Assembly (NCBI GenBank): GCA_965232015.1
Contig: OZ246946.1
Coordinates: 930,001 to 994,000, forward strand
DNA: 64,000 bases
Direction: 5' to 3'
Source: JAJEAO01 sp963667635
GTDB taxonomy: Bacteria > Acidobacteriota > Vicinamibacteria > Marinacidobacterales > Marinacidobacteraceae
The translations under genes and the position numbers were made by a program. Under the pieces are notes generated by a model. That model ran no database searches. It was not told where the DNA came from and saw nothing but the letters and a program-made list of their open reading frames with translations. Positions 33,949 through 42,188 of this stretch are shown here, one piece after another (position 1 is the stretch's first letter; each line of letters starts with the position of its first letter).

Positions 33949-34702
33949 CATCGGCGCGAGTCGCAGATCCCGGCTCGGGCCCGGGGAAGCAGACGGCGCG
34001 GATCCCGGACTGCGGCAGGAACCGGCGCGGACGGGTTCCGAAGAGCAGCATTCCGGCCACGGTGGCGGTGGGGCGGCCGCCCACATCGGTCACGAGATCG
34101 AGGTTCTCGAGGATCGGCTGCCAGAACCCCCAGTCGGCTCCGTCGGGGCAGTCGCGTTCGAGCGTGTGAAGAAAGTAGTCCCGCAGGCGACGCCAGTCGA
34201 GCGCCTCCATCGGGGCGCCGGGAGGGGTCGCCGACCGTACTCGAGGCTCCCCGACCGCTGGTAGAGGCGCATCTCCTCGGTCCGGGAAGCATCGCGAGTC
34301 GTCGTGCCGACCCGCATCAGGGTCACCAAGGAAGAGTCCTTGCGCACCTTGTAGGGCCGGTCGGGGGAGTCCGCCGGAACCGTCGCGACGCCGACCACCC
34401 GGGCCTCGTCCCACCGGACCGTTTCCCACCACGGGATCACCGGAGGATTCACGTGGGTCCGGGCGAGCTCCATCACCCACTCCTCCGCGGCCTTCGGGTC
34501 GCGGGTCAGCCCGGAGACGGCCCCGTCGTCTTCCACTCCCAGCAGGATCGAGCCGCCCCGGCAGACCAGGAGCCCGACCAGTTCCCGGGCGAACCGGAAA
34601 GGAGAGACCCCGTCCCGCTTGAACTCCACGCCCGAGCTCTCGCCGTTCGCGATCCGCTCGGCGAGTTCGGCTCGGGTCATCGGGTGCGTCCCGGAGTCTG
34701 CC

Positions 34703-35590
34703 TCAACCGGACAGGAGGGCGTCGGGACCGGCGAACGTGACCCGGTGGAGAAGGCGCGGCTCCGTCTCGTCGAAGGGCGAGCCGGCATGCATCGCCGAGC
34801 GGTTGTCCCACACCGCGACGTCGCCGGGACGCCACGGGGTGCAGACGGTGAAGTCGGGCCCGGTGGCGTGCGTCGTCAGTTCGGCGAGGAGAGCCGACGC
34901 CTGATCCCGTGGGAGCCCGCCGATCGAAGCGATGTGGCACGTCGGGATGCAAAGCGTCTCCCGACCGGTCTCGGGATGGACCGAGATGAGGGGACGTACG
35001 ACCGGTGGATGGGCGCGGCGCACCTCGAGCGGCAACGGCGGACGGTGCGGGTTCGTCCGGCGCAGCGCCGCATCGAGATGTTCGTAGGAGTGGACGGCGA
35101 ACCGTCCTTCGGCCCGCTGCCGCAGGGACCGGGGCAGCGCCTCCATGGCGTGGCCCATTCCGGCGAACCAGGTGCCGCCCCCGGTCCCGGGGTGGGCGAG
35201 GCAGTGGAAGATGGATCCGGCGGGCTGCGGGCATCGGAAGCTGTCGTCGGTGTGCCACTGGATGTCGCCCGGTGCGGCGCGGACGAACAGCGAGCGGTAG
35301 CGGCCTCCCTTCCAGAGGTTGCCGAGGCGCAGGATCTCCGGGTGGCCGGGGAGGAGGAAATCGGGGTCGTACTTCGCGTTGTCCTCGAGGGGCCCGAAGG
35401 CGCGGCAGAAGCGCAGGAAGGCCTCCGGTGAGAGGCGGTCCTGCCCGGGCAGCACGAGGAGGCCCCCCGAATCGAGCCAGATCCGGCGAAGGAGCGCGAG
35501 TTGATCCGGGCCGGCGTCGGCCAGCCGGAGGCCCGGGAGCCGGACGCCGAATCCCGACCGGGTGAGCGGTACCGGTGCCGCGGAGCTCAG
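34703..35590 (-). CDS. TauD/TfdA-family Fe(II)/2-oxoglutarate dioxygenase
   Basis: The 295-aa protein shows the TauD pattern: N-terminal GFGVRLPGLRL, GLLVLPGQDRLSPEAF, the iron motif IQWHTDDSF (HxD), HPETGRETLCIP, and the distal His and Arg region WDNRSAMHAGSPFDE then RLLHRVTF. It probably hydroxylates a small sulphonate- or acid-like substrate. No ATG, GTG or TTG precedes the conserved N terminus in frame. CTG 35590 overlaps the upstream TGA exactly as ATG/GTG/TTG starts do elsewhere in this window, so CTG is the proposed start. It is coupled to the M28 peptidase. Confidence 0.82.
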   Translation of the reverse strand: MSSAAPVPLTRSGFGVRLPGLRLADAGPDQLALLRRIWLDSGGLLVLPGQDRLSPEAFLRFCRAFGPLEDNAKYDPDFLLPGHPEILRLGNLWKGGRYRSLFVRAAPGDIQWHTDDSFRCPQPAGSIFHCLAHPGTGGGTWFAGMGHAMEALPRSLRQRAEGRFAVHSYEHLDAALRRTNPHRPPLPLEVRRAHPPVVRPLISVHPETGRETLCIPTCHIASIGGLPRDQASALLAELTTHATGPDFTVCTPWRPGDVAVWDNRSAMHAGSPFDETEPRLLHRVTFAGPDALLSG

Positions 35591-37026
35591 CGCGCGGCTC
35601 CGTGAGGCAACCGCCCCGGCATGTCGGCGAGGACGTAGCCGAGCGTCGCGAGCATCCCCATCGCGCGGCGGAAGTGGTCCGGGTCCACCTTGTCGAGGGT
35701 GTCCGACGCGGTGTGGTGCCAGTCGAAGTAGTGCTCTCCCACGGTACGGAAGCCGATGCCGGGTACGCCGTCGGCCATGAGCGGCCGGATGTCGGCGCCG
35801 CCGCCGCCGCGGGTCATCCCGTCGGCGTCGATCGCCGAGAAGAGACTCCCGATCGGACGCAGGATGCCGAGTGCTTCCGCGTAGGCGGCGTCGGCCCGGG
35901 CGCCGTCTCCGACCCATGACAGCCCGATCCCGAACCCCACCGGGCGCTCGGCGCCTCCGTCCATCTCGATCGCGGCCACGTGATCTCCGATCGCGTCCCC
36001 CACGAACTCGCGGTAGGCGGCTCCTCCGCGCAGTCCGTTCTCCTCGTTGGTCCAAAGCACCACCCGCAGGGTGCGCCGGGGGCGGAGGCCGAGCCGCCGG
36101 AGCAGGGTCAGCCCGTGCCACGCCGCGATGCACGCCGCGCCGTCGTCGTGCACTCCGTGGCCCACGTCCCACGAGTCGTAGTGGCCGCCCATGACGACGA
36201 CTTCGTCGGGCAGCTCGCTCCCGGTGATCTCGGCCATCACGTTGTGCGAGACCGCGTCGGGTCGGGTCTCGGCTTCGAGTTCGAGGCGGATCCGGATCGG
36301 CTCGCCGAGGTCGTCGAGCCGCCGGATCCGCTCGGCATCCTCCACCGTGAGCGCGGCCGCGGGGACCTGAGGGATGCCGTCCTCGTAGCTCTGATTGCCG
36401 GTGTGCGGCGTGTTCAGGCTGCGGCCGGTCGCCGAGCGCACCAGGCTGGCTACCGCCCCCTTCGCTGCGGCGCGCGCCGCCCCCATCCGCCGGTAGGCGC
36501 CGGTGCCGCCGTAGCCCATCCACGGGACGGCCCAGACCACGATCCGGCCCCGGACCGCCGCCTCCGGCATCGCCTCCAGCTCCTCGAAGGAGCGGGCCAC
36601 GACGACATCGGCGGTGATGCCCTCCGGGGGGGTGGCGACGCTTCCGCCCAGCGCGAGGATGGGCAGGTCGTCCTCCATCGGCTGGAGCAGCGTCGCGCGC
36701 GCCGGACCGCGCACCCAGTGGGGGACGAGGACTTCCTGGAGGTGGACCCGGTCGAGCTCCTCTCCGCGCATCGTCTCGGCGGCCCACTCGATGGCCTGTT
36801 CGAGCCCGCTGGACCCGCTCAGGCGGTGCCCGATCCGGAGCGCGAGGTGCTCCAGCTTTTCCCAGCCTTCGACATCGGTGAGCGCGGCGCCGAGGATCCG
36901 GCCGGCGACCTCGCGGTAGTCGTCGGCGAGCTCGAGGCGGTCTGCGGAGTGGACCGGTGGATCGGGGGGCTGCGCCAGCGCGAGGGTCGGCGTGAGCAGG
37001 GTGGTGAGAAGCAGCAGGAGGCGCAT
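35587..37026 (-). CDS. Secreted M28-family zinc peptidase
   Basis: The 479-aa protein has a signal peptide (RLLLLLTTLLTPTLALAQ), a PA-type inserted domain in the middle and an M28 catalytic domain. Zinc ligands lie in VVMGGHYDSWD, GVHDDGAAC and WTNEENGLRG with the catalytic Glu pair, then IEMDGG, and the final His in HTASDTLDKVD. Family members act as amino- or carboxypeptidases outside the cytoplasm. ATG 37026 was chosen for the signal peptide. Confidence 0.93.
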   Translation of the reverse strand: MRLLLLLTTLLTPTLALAQPPDPPVHSADRLELADDYREVAGRILGAALTDVEGWEKLEHLALRIGHRLSGSSGLEQAIEWAAETMRGEELDRVHLQEVLVPHWVRGPARATLLQPMEDDLPILALGGSVATPPEGITADVVVARSFEELEAMPEAAVRGRIVVWAVPWMGYGGTGAYRRMGAARAAAKGAVASLVRSATGRSLNTPHTGNQSYEDGIPQVPAAALTVEDAERIRRLDDLGEPIRIRLELEAETRPDAVSHNVMAEITGSELPDEVVVMGGHYDSWDVGHGVHDDGAACIAAWHGLTLLRRLGLRPRRTLRVVLWTNEENGLRGGAAYREFVGDAIGDHVAAIEMDGGAERPVGFGIGLSWVGDGARADAAYAEALGILRPIGSLFSAIDADGMTRGGGGADIRPLMADGVPGIGFRTVGEHYFDWHHTASDTLDKVDPDHFRRAMGMLATLGYVLADMPGRLPHGAAR

Positions 37027-37103
37027 GACGGGGGAGGATAAGGACTCGGGGAGCGCCCGCTGCCGGCGCGCCGGCGGCATCACGCTGGCAGCCCTGCTCT
37101 GGG

Positions 37104-37144
37104 GAATTTGCGGGCCCCTATACCGGGAGAACCGACGGAGTCCA
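37104..37144. repeat. Dispersed intergenic repeat, copy C
   Basis: This segment, with core CGGGCCCCTATACCGGGAGA, matches 43121-43157 and the reverse complement of 16448-16480 with a few differences, including two inserted bases. Confidence 0.6.
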
Positions 37145-37223
37145 GACTCTTCACCAGTTAGCAAGTGCACTGAGGACGGCTCTTGCGGGTAGCCCAGGTC
37201 ATCGTCGAACCAGGGCCAACGGT

Positions 37224-37307
37224 CCGGCAGCTCGCTTGGGAATTGCCGGGCTGGAATCCGGCGCGCCGGCAGCTCGCTTGGGAATTGCCGGACTGGAGTC
37301 CGGCGCG
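37224..37307. repeat. 42-bp tandem duplication containing the GCCGGACTGGAGTCCGGC palindrome
   Basis: Two units of 42 bp (37224-37265 and 37266-37307) begin CCGGCAGCTCGCTTGGGAAT. They differ at two positions, GGGCTGGAAT versus GGACTGGAGT. The second unit carries the same 18-bp palindrome found at 767-784. Confidence 0.75.
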
Positions 37308-37374
37308 CCGGCAAGGGTGCGCCGGCAAGGGTGCGCCGGCAAGGGTGCGCCGGCAAGGATGCGCCGGCGAGGGA
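37305..37374. repeat. 14-bp tandem array
   Basis: Four units of GCGCCGGCAAGGGT (the fourth ending GGAT) and a fifth degenerate unit run head to tail from 37305 to 37374. The period of 14 is not a codon multiple, so it is unlikely to be coding. Confidence 0.8.
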
Positions 37375-37642
37375 CGGGTCCGGCGCGAAGATCGTGGGTC
37401 TTATACTGCATTTGCAAGCAGCGTTCGGTCGTCCGGGGGCCGCGACGGTGGAGTTGCTGCTCCACCAGGCGCCGCCGTTCGCGCCGCTGCTGTTTGCCGA
37501 TCTGGCGGTTCTCGGGGGGATCGGGCTCCTGGCCCTCCCCGAAGACCGGCGCGACTCGCCGGAGTCGCGGCCGTAGCGGCCGCGGCCGCCCGGCCGGATC
37601 CGGGTCCTCGACGGGCGCCCGGAAGCTCCCGGAGGTGTCCCG

Positions 37643-39715
37643 ATGCGGACTGATGGATGGACCGGGCGGCGATGCGCCGTCCTCCTGACCCTGGCTCTCG
37701 CCGCGCTGGCGGCGGCCGCCCCGGCGCTGGCGCAGGACGGCCGGCGCCACCTGGAACTCGGGGACTACCTCTCGTGGGAGGCGGTGAGGAGCCCGCAGAT
37801 CTCTCCCGACGGGACCAGCGTGGTGTACGAGCGGCGGTTCGTGGACTCCATGGAGGACCGCTGGAGGACCGAGCTCTGGGTCATCGGCGCCGACGGTTCC
37901 CGGAATCGTTTCCTCACCCGGGGCAGCGGGGCGCAGTGGTCGCCTTCCGGAGACCGGATCGCGTTCACCCGGAGCGCGGAACCCGGGGGGGCGCAGATCT
38001 TCGTGCGCTGGATGGACGCCGAGGGCGCGGAGAGCCAGATCACCCGGCTCGAGAACTCCCCCTCGCAGATCCGATGGTCGCCCGACGGGACCTCGCTCGC
38101 CTTCCGCGCGGTCGTGGACCCGGGACCCGATCCCGCGTGGGCGATCTCGATGCCTTCCGCTCCGGACGGGGCCGACTGGACTGCGCCGCCGCGGATCGTG
38201 ACCCGGCTGAACTACCGACGCGATGGGAGCGGCTACAGCCCGCGCGGGTTCCGGCACCTGTTCCTCGTGAGCGCCGACGGGGGGACGCCCCGGCAGCTCA
38301 CCTCCGGCGACTTTCACCACGACGGCCCGCGCTTCCTCGGGAGCGGCGACGCCATCGTGTTCACCTCGCTGCGCACCCCCGACGCCGAGCACACCTGGCG
38401 CGAGTCCGAGATCTACCGCGTGGACCTCGCCAGCGGCCGGATCACCGCGGTCACGAGCCGCGCCGGTCCGGACAGCGGCCCGGTTCCGTCCCCCGACGGG
38501 CGCTGGATCGCGTATACCGGAATGGACTTCAACCACGACACCTACCGCGAGGAGGAACTCGTGGTCGCCGCGGCGGACGGATCGGACCCGGACGTTCTCG
38601 TCACCGAGATGGGGCGGCGGCCCCAGATCGTGGGCTGGGCGCCCGACAGCGGCGGGATCTACTTCGGCGCCCAGGTCCGCGGTACGAGCAACCTCTACTT
38701 CGTCCCGGTCGGGGGCGAAGCGCGTCCGGTGAGCTCGGGCAACCACATGCTCTCGGTGTCTTCGATCAGCGAGGACGGCACCGCGGTGGGCGTCGTGACG
38801 GATTACCACACCCCCGGCAACCTGGTGGCCTTCGATGTGGAGACCCCCGACGCGCCGCGCACCCTCCACGTGACGAACGCCTCGTGGCTGGAGGATGTGC
38901 GCCTCGGCGAGGTCGAGGAGATCTGGTACCGCTCCCCGGACGGGCTCGACATCCAGGGCTGGATCGTGAAGCCGCCCGACTTCGATCCCTCGCGCAAGCA
39001 CCCGCTCATCCTGCGCATCCACGGCGGACCGCACGCCATGTACAACAGCGGCTTCGATTTCAAGAACCACGACCACGCGGCGAACGGCTACGTCGTGCTC
39101 TACACGAACCCGCGGGGAAGCAGCGGTTACGGGAGCTCATTCGGGAACGAGATCGACAACGCCTACCCGGGCAAGGATCTCGACGACCTGCTCGCGGGCG
39201 TGGACGAGATCCTGTCTCGCGGCTACATAGATGATCGCAACCTGTTCGTCTATGGCGGCAGCGGCGGCGGCGTGCTGACGTCGTGGATCGTTGGCAACAC
39301 CGACCGCTTCACCGCCGCGGTGGCGAAGGCGCCGGTCACGAACTGGCTCAGCTTCGTGGGCACGACCGACGGCGCGAGCTGGTACCGCAACTTCGACAAG
39401 CTCCCGTGGGACGATCCCGAAGAGCATCTCCGGCGCTCCACCCTGATGTACGTCGGGAACGTGACGACCCCCACGATGCTCATGACCGGCGAGCGCGACC
39501 TGCGGACCCCCATGGAGCAGACCGAGCAGTACTACCGGGCGCTCAAGATGCGGAAGATCCCCACCGCGATGGTGCGGCTCACCGACGGCTGGCACAGCCG
39601 CAGCCTGCCGCCCACGAACTTCCTGCGCGTCCAGTTGCTGCTGCGCAACTGGTTCGAGCGGTTCACGGTCACGGACGACATGACGACCGACGAATCCGCC
39701 AGCCAGCCCCACTGA
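37643..39715 (+). CDS. Secreted S9-family prolyl-oligopeptidase-type peptidase
   Basis: The 690-aa protein has a signal peptide (residues 1-32) and an N-terminal seven-bladed WD40/PD40 propeller (SPQISPDGTSVVYERR, IRWSPDGTSLAFRA, PVPSPDGRWIAYTG). The C-terminal alpha/beta hydrolase has nucleophile S540 in YGGSGGG, D619 in GERDLRTP and H651 in GWHSRS. GPHAMYNSGFDF and GSSGYGSSFGNEID are usual for dipeptidyl/acylaminoacyl peptidases. It acts in the periplasm or outside the cell. Confidence 0.94.
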   Translation: MRTDGWTGRRCAVLLTLALAALAAAAPALAQDGRRHLELGDYLSWEAVRSPQISPDGTSVVYERRFVDSMEDRWRTELWVIGADGSRNRFLTRGSGAQWSPSGDRIAFTRSAEPGGAQIFVRWMDAEGAESQITRLENSPSQIRWSPDGTSLAFRAVVDPGPDPAWAISMPSAPDGADWTAPPRIVTRLNYRRDGSGYSPRGFRHLFLVSADGGTPRQLTSGDFHHDGPRFLGSGDAIVFTSLRTPDAEHTWRESEIYRVDLASGRITAVTSRAGPDSGPVPSPDGRWIAYTGMDFNHDTYREEELVVAAADGSDPDVLVTEMGRRPQIVGWAPDSGGIYFGAQVRGTSNLYFVPVGGEARPVSSGNHMLSVSSISEDGTAVGVVTDYHTPGNLVAFDVETPDAPRTLHVTNASWLEDVRLGEVEEIWYRSPDGLDIQGWIVKPPDFDPSRKHPLILRIHGGPHAMYNSGFDFKNHDHAANGYVVLYTNPRGSSGYGSSFGNEIDNAYPGKDLDDLLAGVDEILSRGYIDDRNLFVYGGSGGGVLTSWIVGNTDRFTAAVAKAPVTNWLSFVGTTDGASWYRNFDKLPWDDPEEHLRRSTLMYVGNVTTPTMLMTGERDLRTPMEQTEQYYRALKMRKIPTAMVRLTDGWHSRSLPPTNFLRVQLLLRNWFERFTVTDDMTTDESASQPH

Positions 39716-39737
39716 TCGGGCCAGGGAGCTCCGTCGG

Positions 39738-40940
39738 ATGCGCCCCGCGCTGATCCGCCCCGGCAAAGCCATCGGCCCGGCGAAGCACTTCGTCGGGCGC
39801 CGGGAGGAGCTGGCCGCCTTCGAAGGGATGCGCGCCTCCGCGAGCGCCGAGGCGATGCCGCAGCTCGCGGTCCTCCAGGCGCCCTCGGGGGCGGGGAAGA
39901 CGGCGCTCCTCGCTGAGTCCGCGAAACGGGCGGCCGCCGAAGGGTTCGTCGTGCTGGAGATCCCGTCGGCCGCACTCGCGGACGCCGGGATCCTGCGCGA
40001 CCGCGTGGTCACCCAGCTCTCGCGGCGGGACCGGGGGAAGGATCTGCTCCCGTCCTTCGAGTTTGGACTCCCGGGAGCGACCGGGTCGGCTTCCGTCGCG
40101 CCGCCTGCCGTCCCACCGGTCGTCCTGCTTCTTCGCGGGCTGGAGTCGCTTTCCCGTCGCTCGGGGCCCGGCGGTGGAAGGCCTGCCGGCATCGTGCTGC
40201 TCGTGGACGAGGCGCAGCGGCTGGTCCGGCGCGACGAGGCGGCGGTGGATCTCCTCCTCGAGGCGCTGCGGGGACAGCCGGGGCTCCGGACTCACGCCAT
40301 CCTCGCCGGGCTGCCCGACACGCTGGACGCGCTCGATTCCCCGAGTCTCGCCCGGGCGGACCGCATTCTCGGTTTGGGACCTCTCCGCCGCCAGGAGAGC
40401 GTCTGCCTGCTCCGTCAGTGGCTGGATGACAACCTGTTCGCGGTGGCGAGCGCGGGTGAACTTGACCTGATCGCGGCGCACGCGCAGGACTGGCCGGAAC
40501 ACCTGATGCATCACATCGGCCCGATGATCGGGGGGGCCGCAGTGAACGAAGGAGTTGTGGACGCCGCCGTGGCCGAGAGGACGAATGCGGCCGCCGAACC
40601 GGCGATGCGGACCTACTACGAGCAACGCCTCGGAGTCCTGCGCCACAGACCCGGCGCAGAGGATCAGGCGCTCATCGCCCTCGCCGTGGCGGCTCGCGAC
40701 GATTCGCTGCGACGCGACCAGATGAAGGCCCTGATCGAGAGTGCGGGGGCTTGTCCGGATCTTTCCCTTCGCCTGGCGCATGCAGGCGTCCTCGTCGAGT
40801 CGCGAGAGAGGTGGAGATTCCTCATTCCTTCGCTACGAAGCCACATCCTGGAAACTCGCGGCCCCCTCCCTTCCGAGCTCGAGGACGCCGTCCGGCAGAT
40901 CACCGCGAACGCCGTGAGTTTCGGGGCTGCTTCCGCCTGA
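39738..40940 (+). CDS. AAA+/STAND-like ATPase
   Basis: The 400-aa protein starts with FVGRREELAAFEGM, the usual lead-in to an Orc/STAND-type AAA module. Walker A is APSGAGKTA (about residue 54) and Walker B IVLLVDEAQRLV. The C-terminal third (from RTYYEQRLGVLRHR) is helical with a winged-helix-like end VLVESRERWRFLIPSLRSHI. No effector domain is fused. It sits 14 bp upstream of the flavoprotein gene, and the two may share a transcript. Confidence 0.8.
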   Translation: MRPALIRPGKAIGPAKHFVGRREELAAFEGMRASASAEAMPQLAVLQAPSGAGKTALLAESAKRAAAEGFVVLEIPSAALADAGILRDRVVTQLSRRDRGKDLLPSFEFGLPGATGSASVAPPAVPPVVLLLRGLESLSRRSGPGGGRPAGIVLLVDEAQRLVRRDEAAVDLLLEALRGQPGLRTHAILAGLPDTLDALDSPSLARADRILGLGPLRRQESVCLLRQWLDDNLFAVASAGELDLIAAHAQDWPEHLMHHIGPMIGGAAVNEGVVDAAVAERTNAAAEPAMRTYYEQRLGVLRHRPGAEDQALIALAVAARDDSLRRDQMKALIESAGACPDLSLRLAHAGVLVESRERWRFLIPSLRSHILETRGPLPSELEDAVRQITANAVSFGAASA

Positions 40941-40954
40941 GGAGGAGAACAGCC

Positions 40955-41566
40955 ATGCCGATCGAGACGATGGAGGCGCTGCGGGAGGTGTATCGCCCCC
41001 CGGCGCCGCGGGCCGGGCTCAAGGTGCTGGACCATCTCGACCGCCACTGCCGCCGCTTCATCGAGCTGTCTCCGTTCTACGTCATGAGCTCCGCTCGGGC
41101 CGACGGGCGAGCCGACGCTTCCCCGCGCGGCGATCCACCCGGCTCGCTCGCCCACATCCTCGACGACCGGACGCTGCTCCTGCCCGACCGCCCGGGGAAC
41201 CGGCAGGTGGACACGCTGATGAACCTCGTGGAGCGACCGTACGTGGGGCTCGTGTTCTTCGTGCCGGGCTTCACCGAGACGCTGCGGGTCAACGGCAAGG
41301 CCGAAATCTCGACGGACGAGGAACTCCGGAAACCGCTCGCGATCAAGGGAAAGCTCCCTATCTCGGTCCTGCGGGTGACGGTTGAGGAAGCGTTCCTCCA
41401 CTGCGCCAAGGCGCTGATCCGTTCGGGGCTGTGGGATTCCGCGGCCCGGGTCGAACGCTCCTGCTATCCGACCTACGGCCAGGTGCTCTCGGACCAGATC
41501 CGGGGGGCGAAAGCCGCCGAGATCGACGCCGGAGAGGAGGAGAGCAACCGCAAGGACCTCTTCTGA
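40955..41566 (+). CDS. PPOX-class FMN-dependent flavoprotein (MSMEG_1061-like)
   Basis: The 203-aa split-barrel protein of the pyridoxamine-5'-phosphate-oxidase superfamily has the motifs LSPFYVMSSARADGRADASP, LLPDRPGNRQVDTLMNLVE, and FFVPGFTETLRVNGKAEIS, all typical of FMN-binding members. The C terminus CAKALIRSGLWD is a known family block. A strong GGAGGAG lies eight bases before ATG 40955. The substrate is unknown. Confidence 0.85.
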   Translation: MPIETMEALREVYRPPAPRAGLKVLDHLDRHCRRFIELSPFYVMSSARADGRADASPRGDPPGSLAHILDDRTLLLPDRPGNRQVDTLMNLVERPYVGLVFFVPGFTETLRVNGKAEISTDEELRKPLAIKGKLPISVLRVTVEEAFLHCAKALIRSGLWDSAARVERSCYPTYGQVLSDQIRGAKAAEIDAGEEESNRKDLF

Positions 41567-41633
41567 GCGTCCGGTCGCGCGGCGCCGGTCCCGGCAGACG
41601 CCGAGGCCACCGGCGCCCGGACGGTCGGCCGGA

Positions 41634-42188
41634 TCAGGTGCGTGGATCGCCGATCGCCTTGTCCACCAGCGGGGCCAACTCGTTCCATGCCACGAGAATC
41701 TCCTCCACGAGTGTCTTGCGATAGTCCTTCAGATTGTCCCCCTTCCAGTACTTGTCCTTCGGAGCTTCCCTGAAGTAGCGGTAAGCAGGCCACCCCCCGC
41801 CTCCTTTTGGAGAGCCGGGATGGTCGCTCTTGTCATACGGCCAACTCTTGAATCCCGCCCTCCATCGGACTCCGAAGCACAGGTGGCCGTGAGGAGGGAA
41901 GAGCGCTTTCTTCCGCGACCATTCCATCGCCACGCCGGGGCCCTCGTTGTCCTGGGGCCAGCTCTGCCGACGCAGGCCCACGCGTGGCCAGTCGCTTTCG
42001 GCGAAGAACGACTCGACGTCGTCGTCGCTGATCCTGCCATCCCTCAAGGTCGCGCCGAGATCGTGCTGGAGGCTTCGGTAGAAGCGATGTACGAACCGTT
42101 GGACTTCGTCCTCGAGGGCGGCCCACTCTCTGATCCGCGCTTGGTGCTCCAGATAGAACCTGATCCGCTCGTCTTCGATTCGATTCAT
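41634..42188 (-). CDS. Unknown protein paired with a PD-(D/E)XK nuclease
   Basis: The 184-aa protein overlaps the upstream nuclease gene by ATGA. It begins with a helical part (RIEDERIRFYLEHQARIREW, then EVQRFVHRFYRSLQ) and then carries many Trp, Tyr and Gly residues (GPGVAMEWSRKKALFPP, GGGGWPAYRYFREAPKDKYW). No family was recognised. Its tight coupling to the nuclease and lower local GC suggest a dedicated partner or immunity protein in a transferred module. Confidence 0.65.
   Translation of the reverse strand: MNRIEDERIRFYLEHQARIREWAALEDEVQRFVHRFYRSLQHDLGATLRDGRISDDDVESFFAESDWPRVGLRRQSWPQDNEGPGVAMEWSRKKALFPPHGHLCFGVRWRAGFKSWPYDKSDHPGSPKGGGGWPAYRYFREAPKDKYWKGDNLKDYRKTLVEEILVAWNELAPLVDKAIGDPRT

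Larger units (their letters stand above)
33531..34680 (-). pseudogene. AlbA_2 (Schlafen-like)/RecG-related regulator, decayed
   Basis: From ATG 34680 the first 150 residues form an AlbA_2 DNA-binding domain: GESSGVEFKRDG, LVCRGGSILLGVEDDG, PPVIPWWETVRW, TLMRVGTTTRDAS, LYQRSGSLEYG. Near 34220-34235 the frame is lost and continues one frame over with APMEALDWRRLRDYFLHTLE and ATVAGMLLFGTRPRRFLPQS. MITE copy 2 then interrupts after ATRADE. Beyond it the sequence jumps from GLANKAWDFLRS to RYVEALGMGVATRIVPGMRR, so the ATP-binding-like middle part is deleted, before the normal end PEFVADDDSVTVRLFR. Frameshift, insertion and deletion together mark a dead gene. Confidence 0.88.
37027..37642. other. 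616-bp repeat-rich intergenic region
   Basis: The gap between divergent peptidase genes holds a dispersed repeat at 37104-37144, a 42-bp tandem duplication at 37224-37307 and a 14-bp tandem array at 37305-37374. A 43-codon frame from GTG 37448 to TAG 37576 encodes a possible one-helix peptide (FAPLLFADLAVLGGIGLLAL); it has no Shine-Dalgarno support and I leave it uncalled. The S9 peptidase promoter presumably lies between 37380 and 37640. Confidence 0.6.

Noticed and set aside
37305..37374. Possible CRISPR array.
   Set aside because: Units are 14 bp with no spacers; it is a simple tandem repeat.
37448..37576. A 42-aa membrane peptide gene.
   Set aside because: No Shine-Dalgarno, no overlap with neighbours and no recognisable family; kept only as a note in the intergenic entry.
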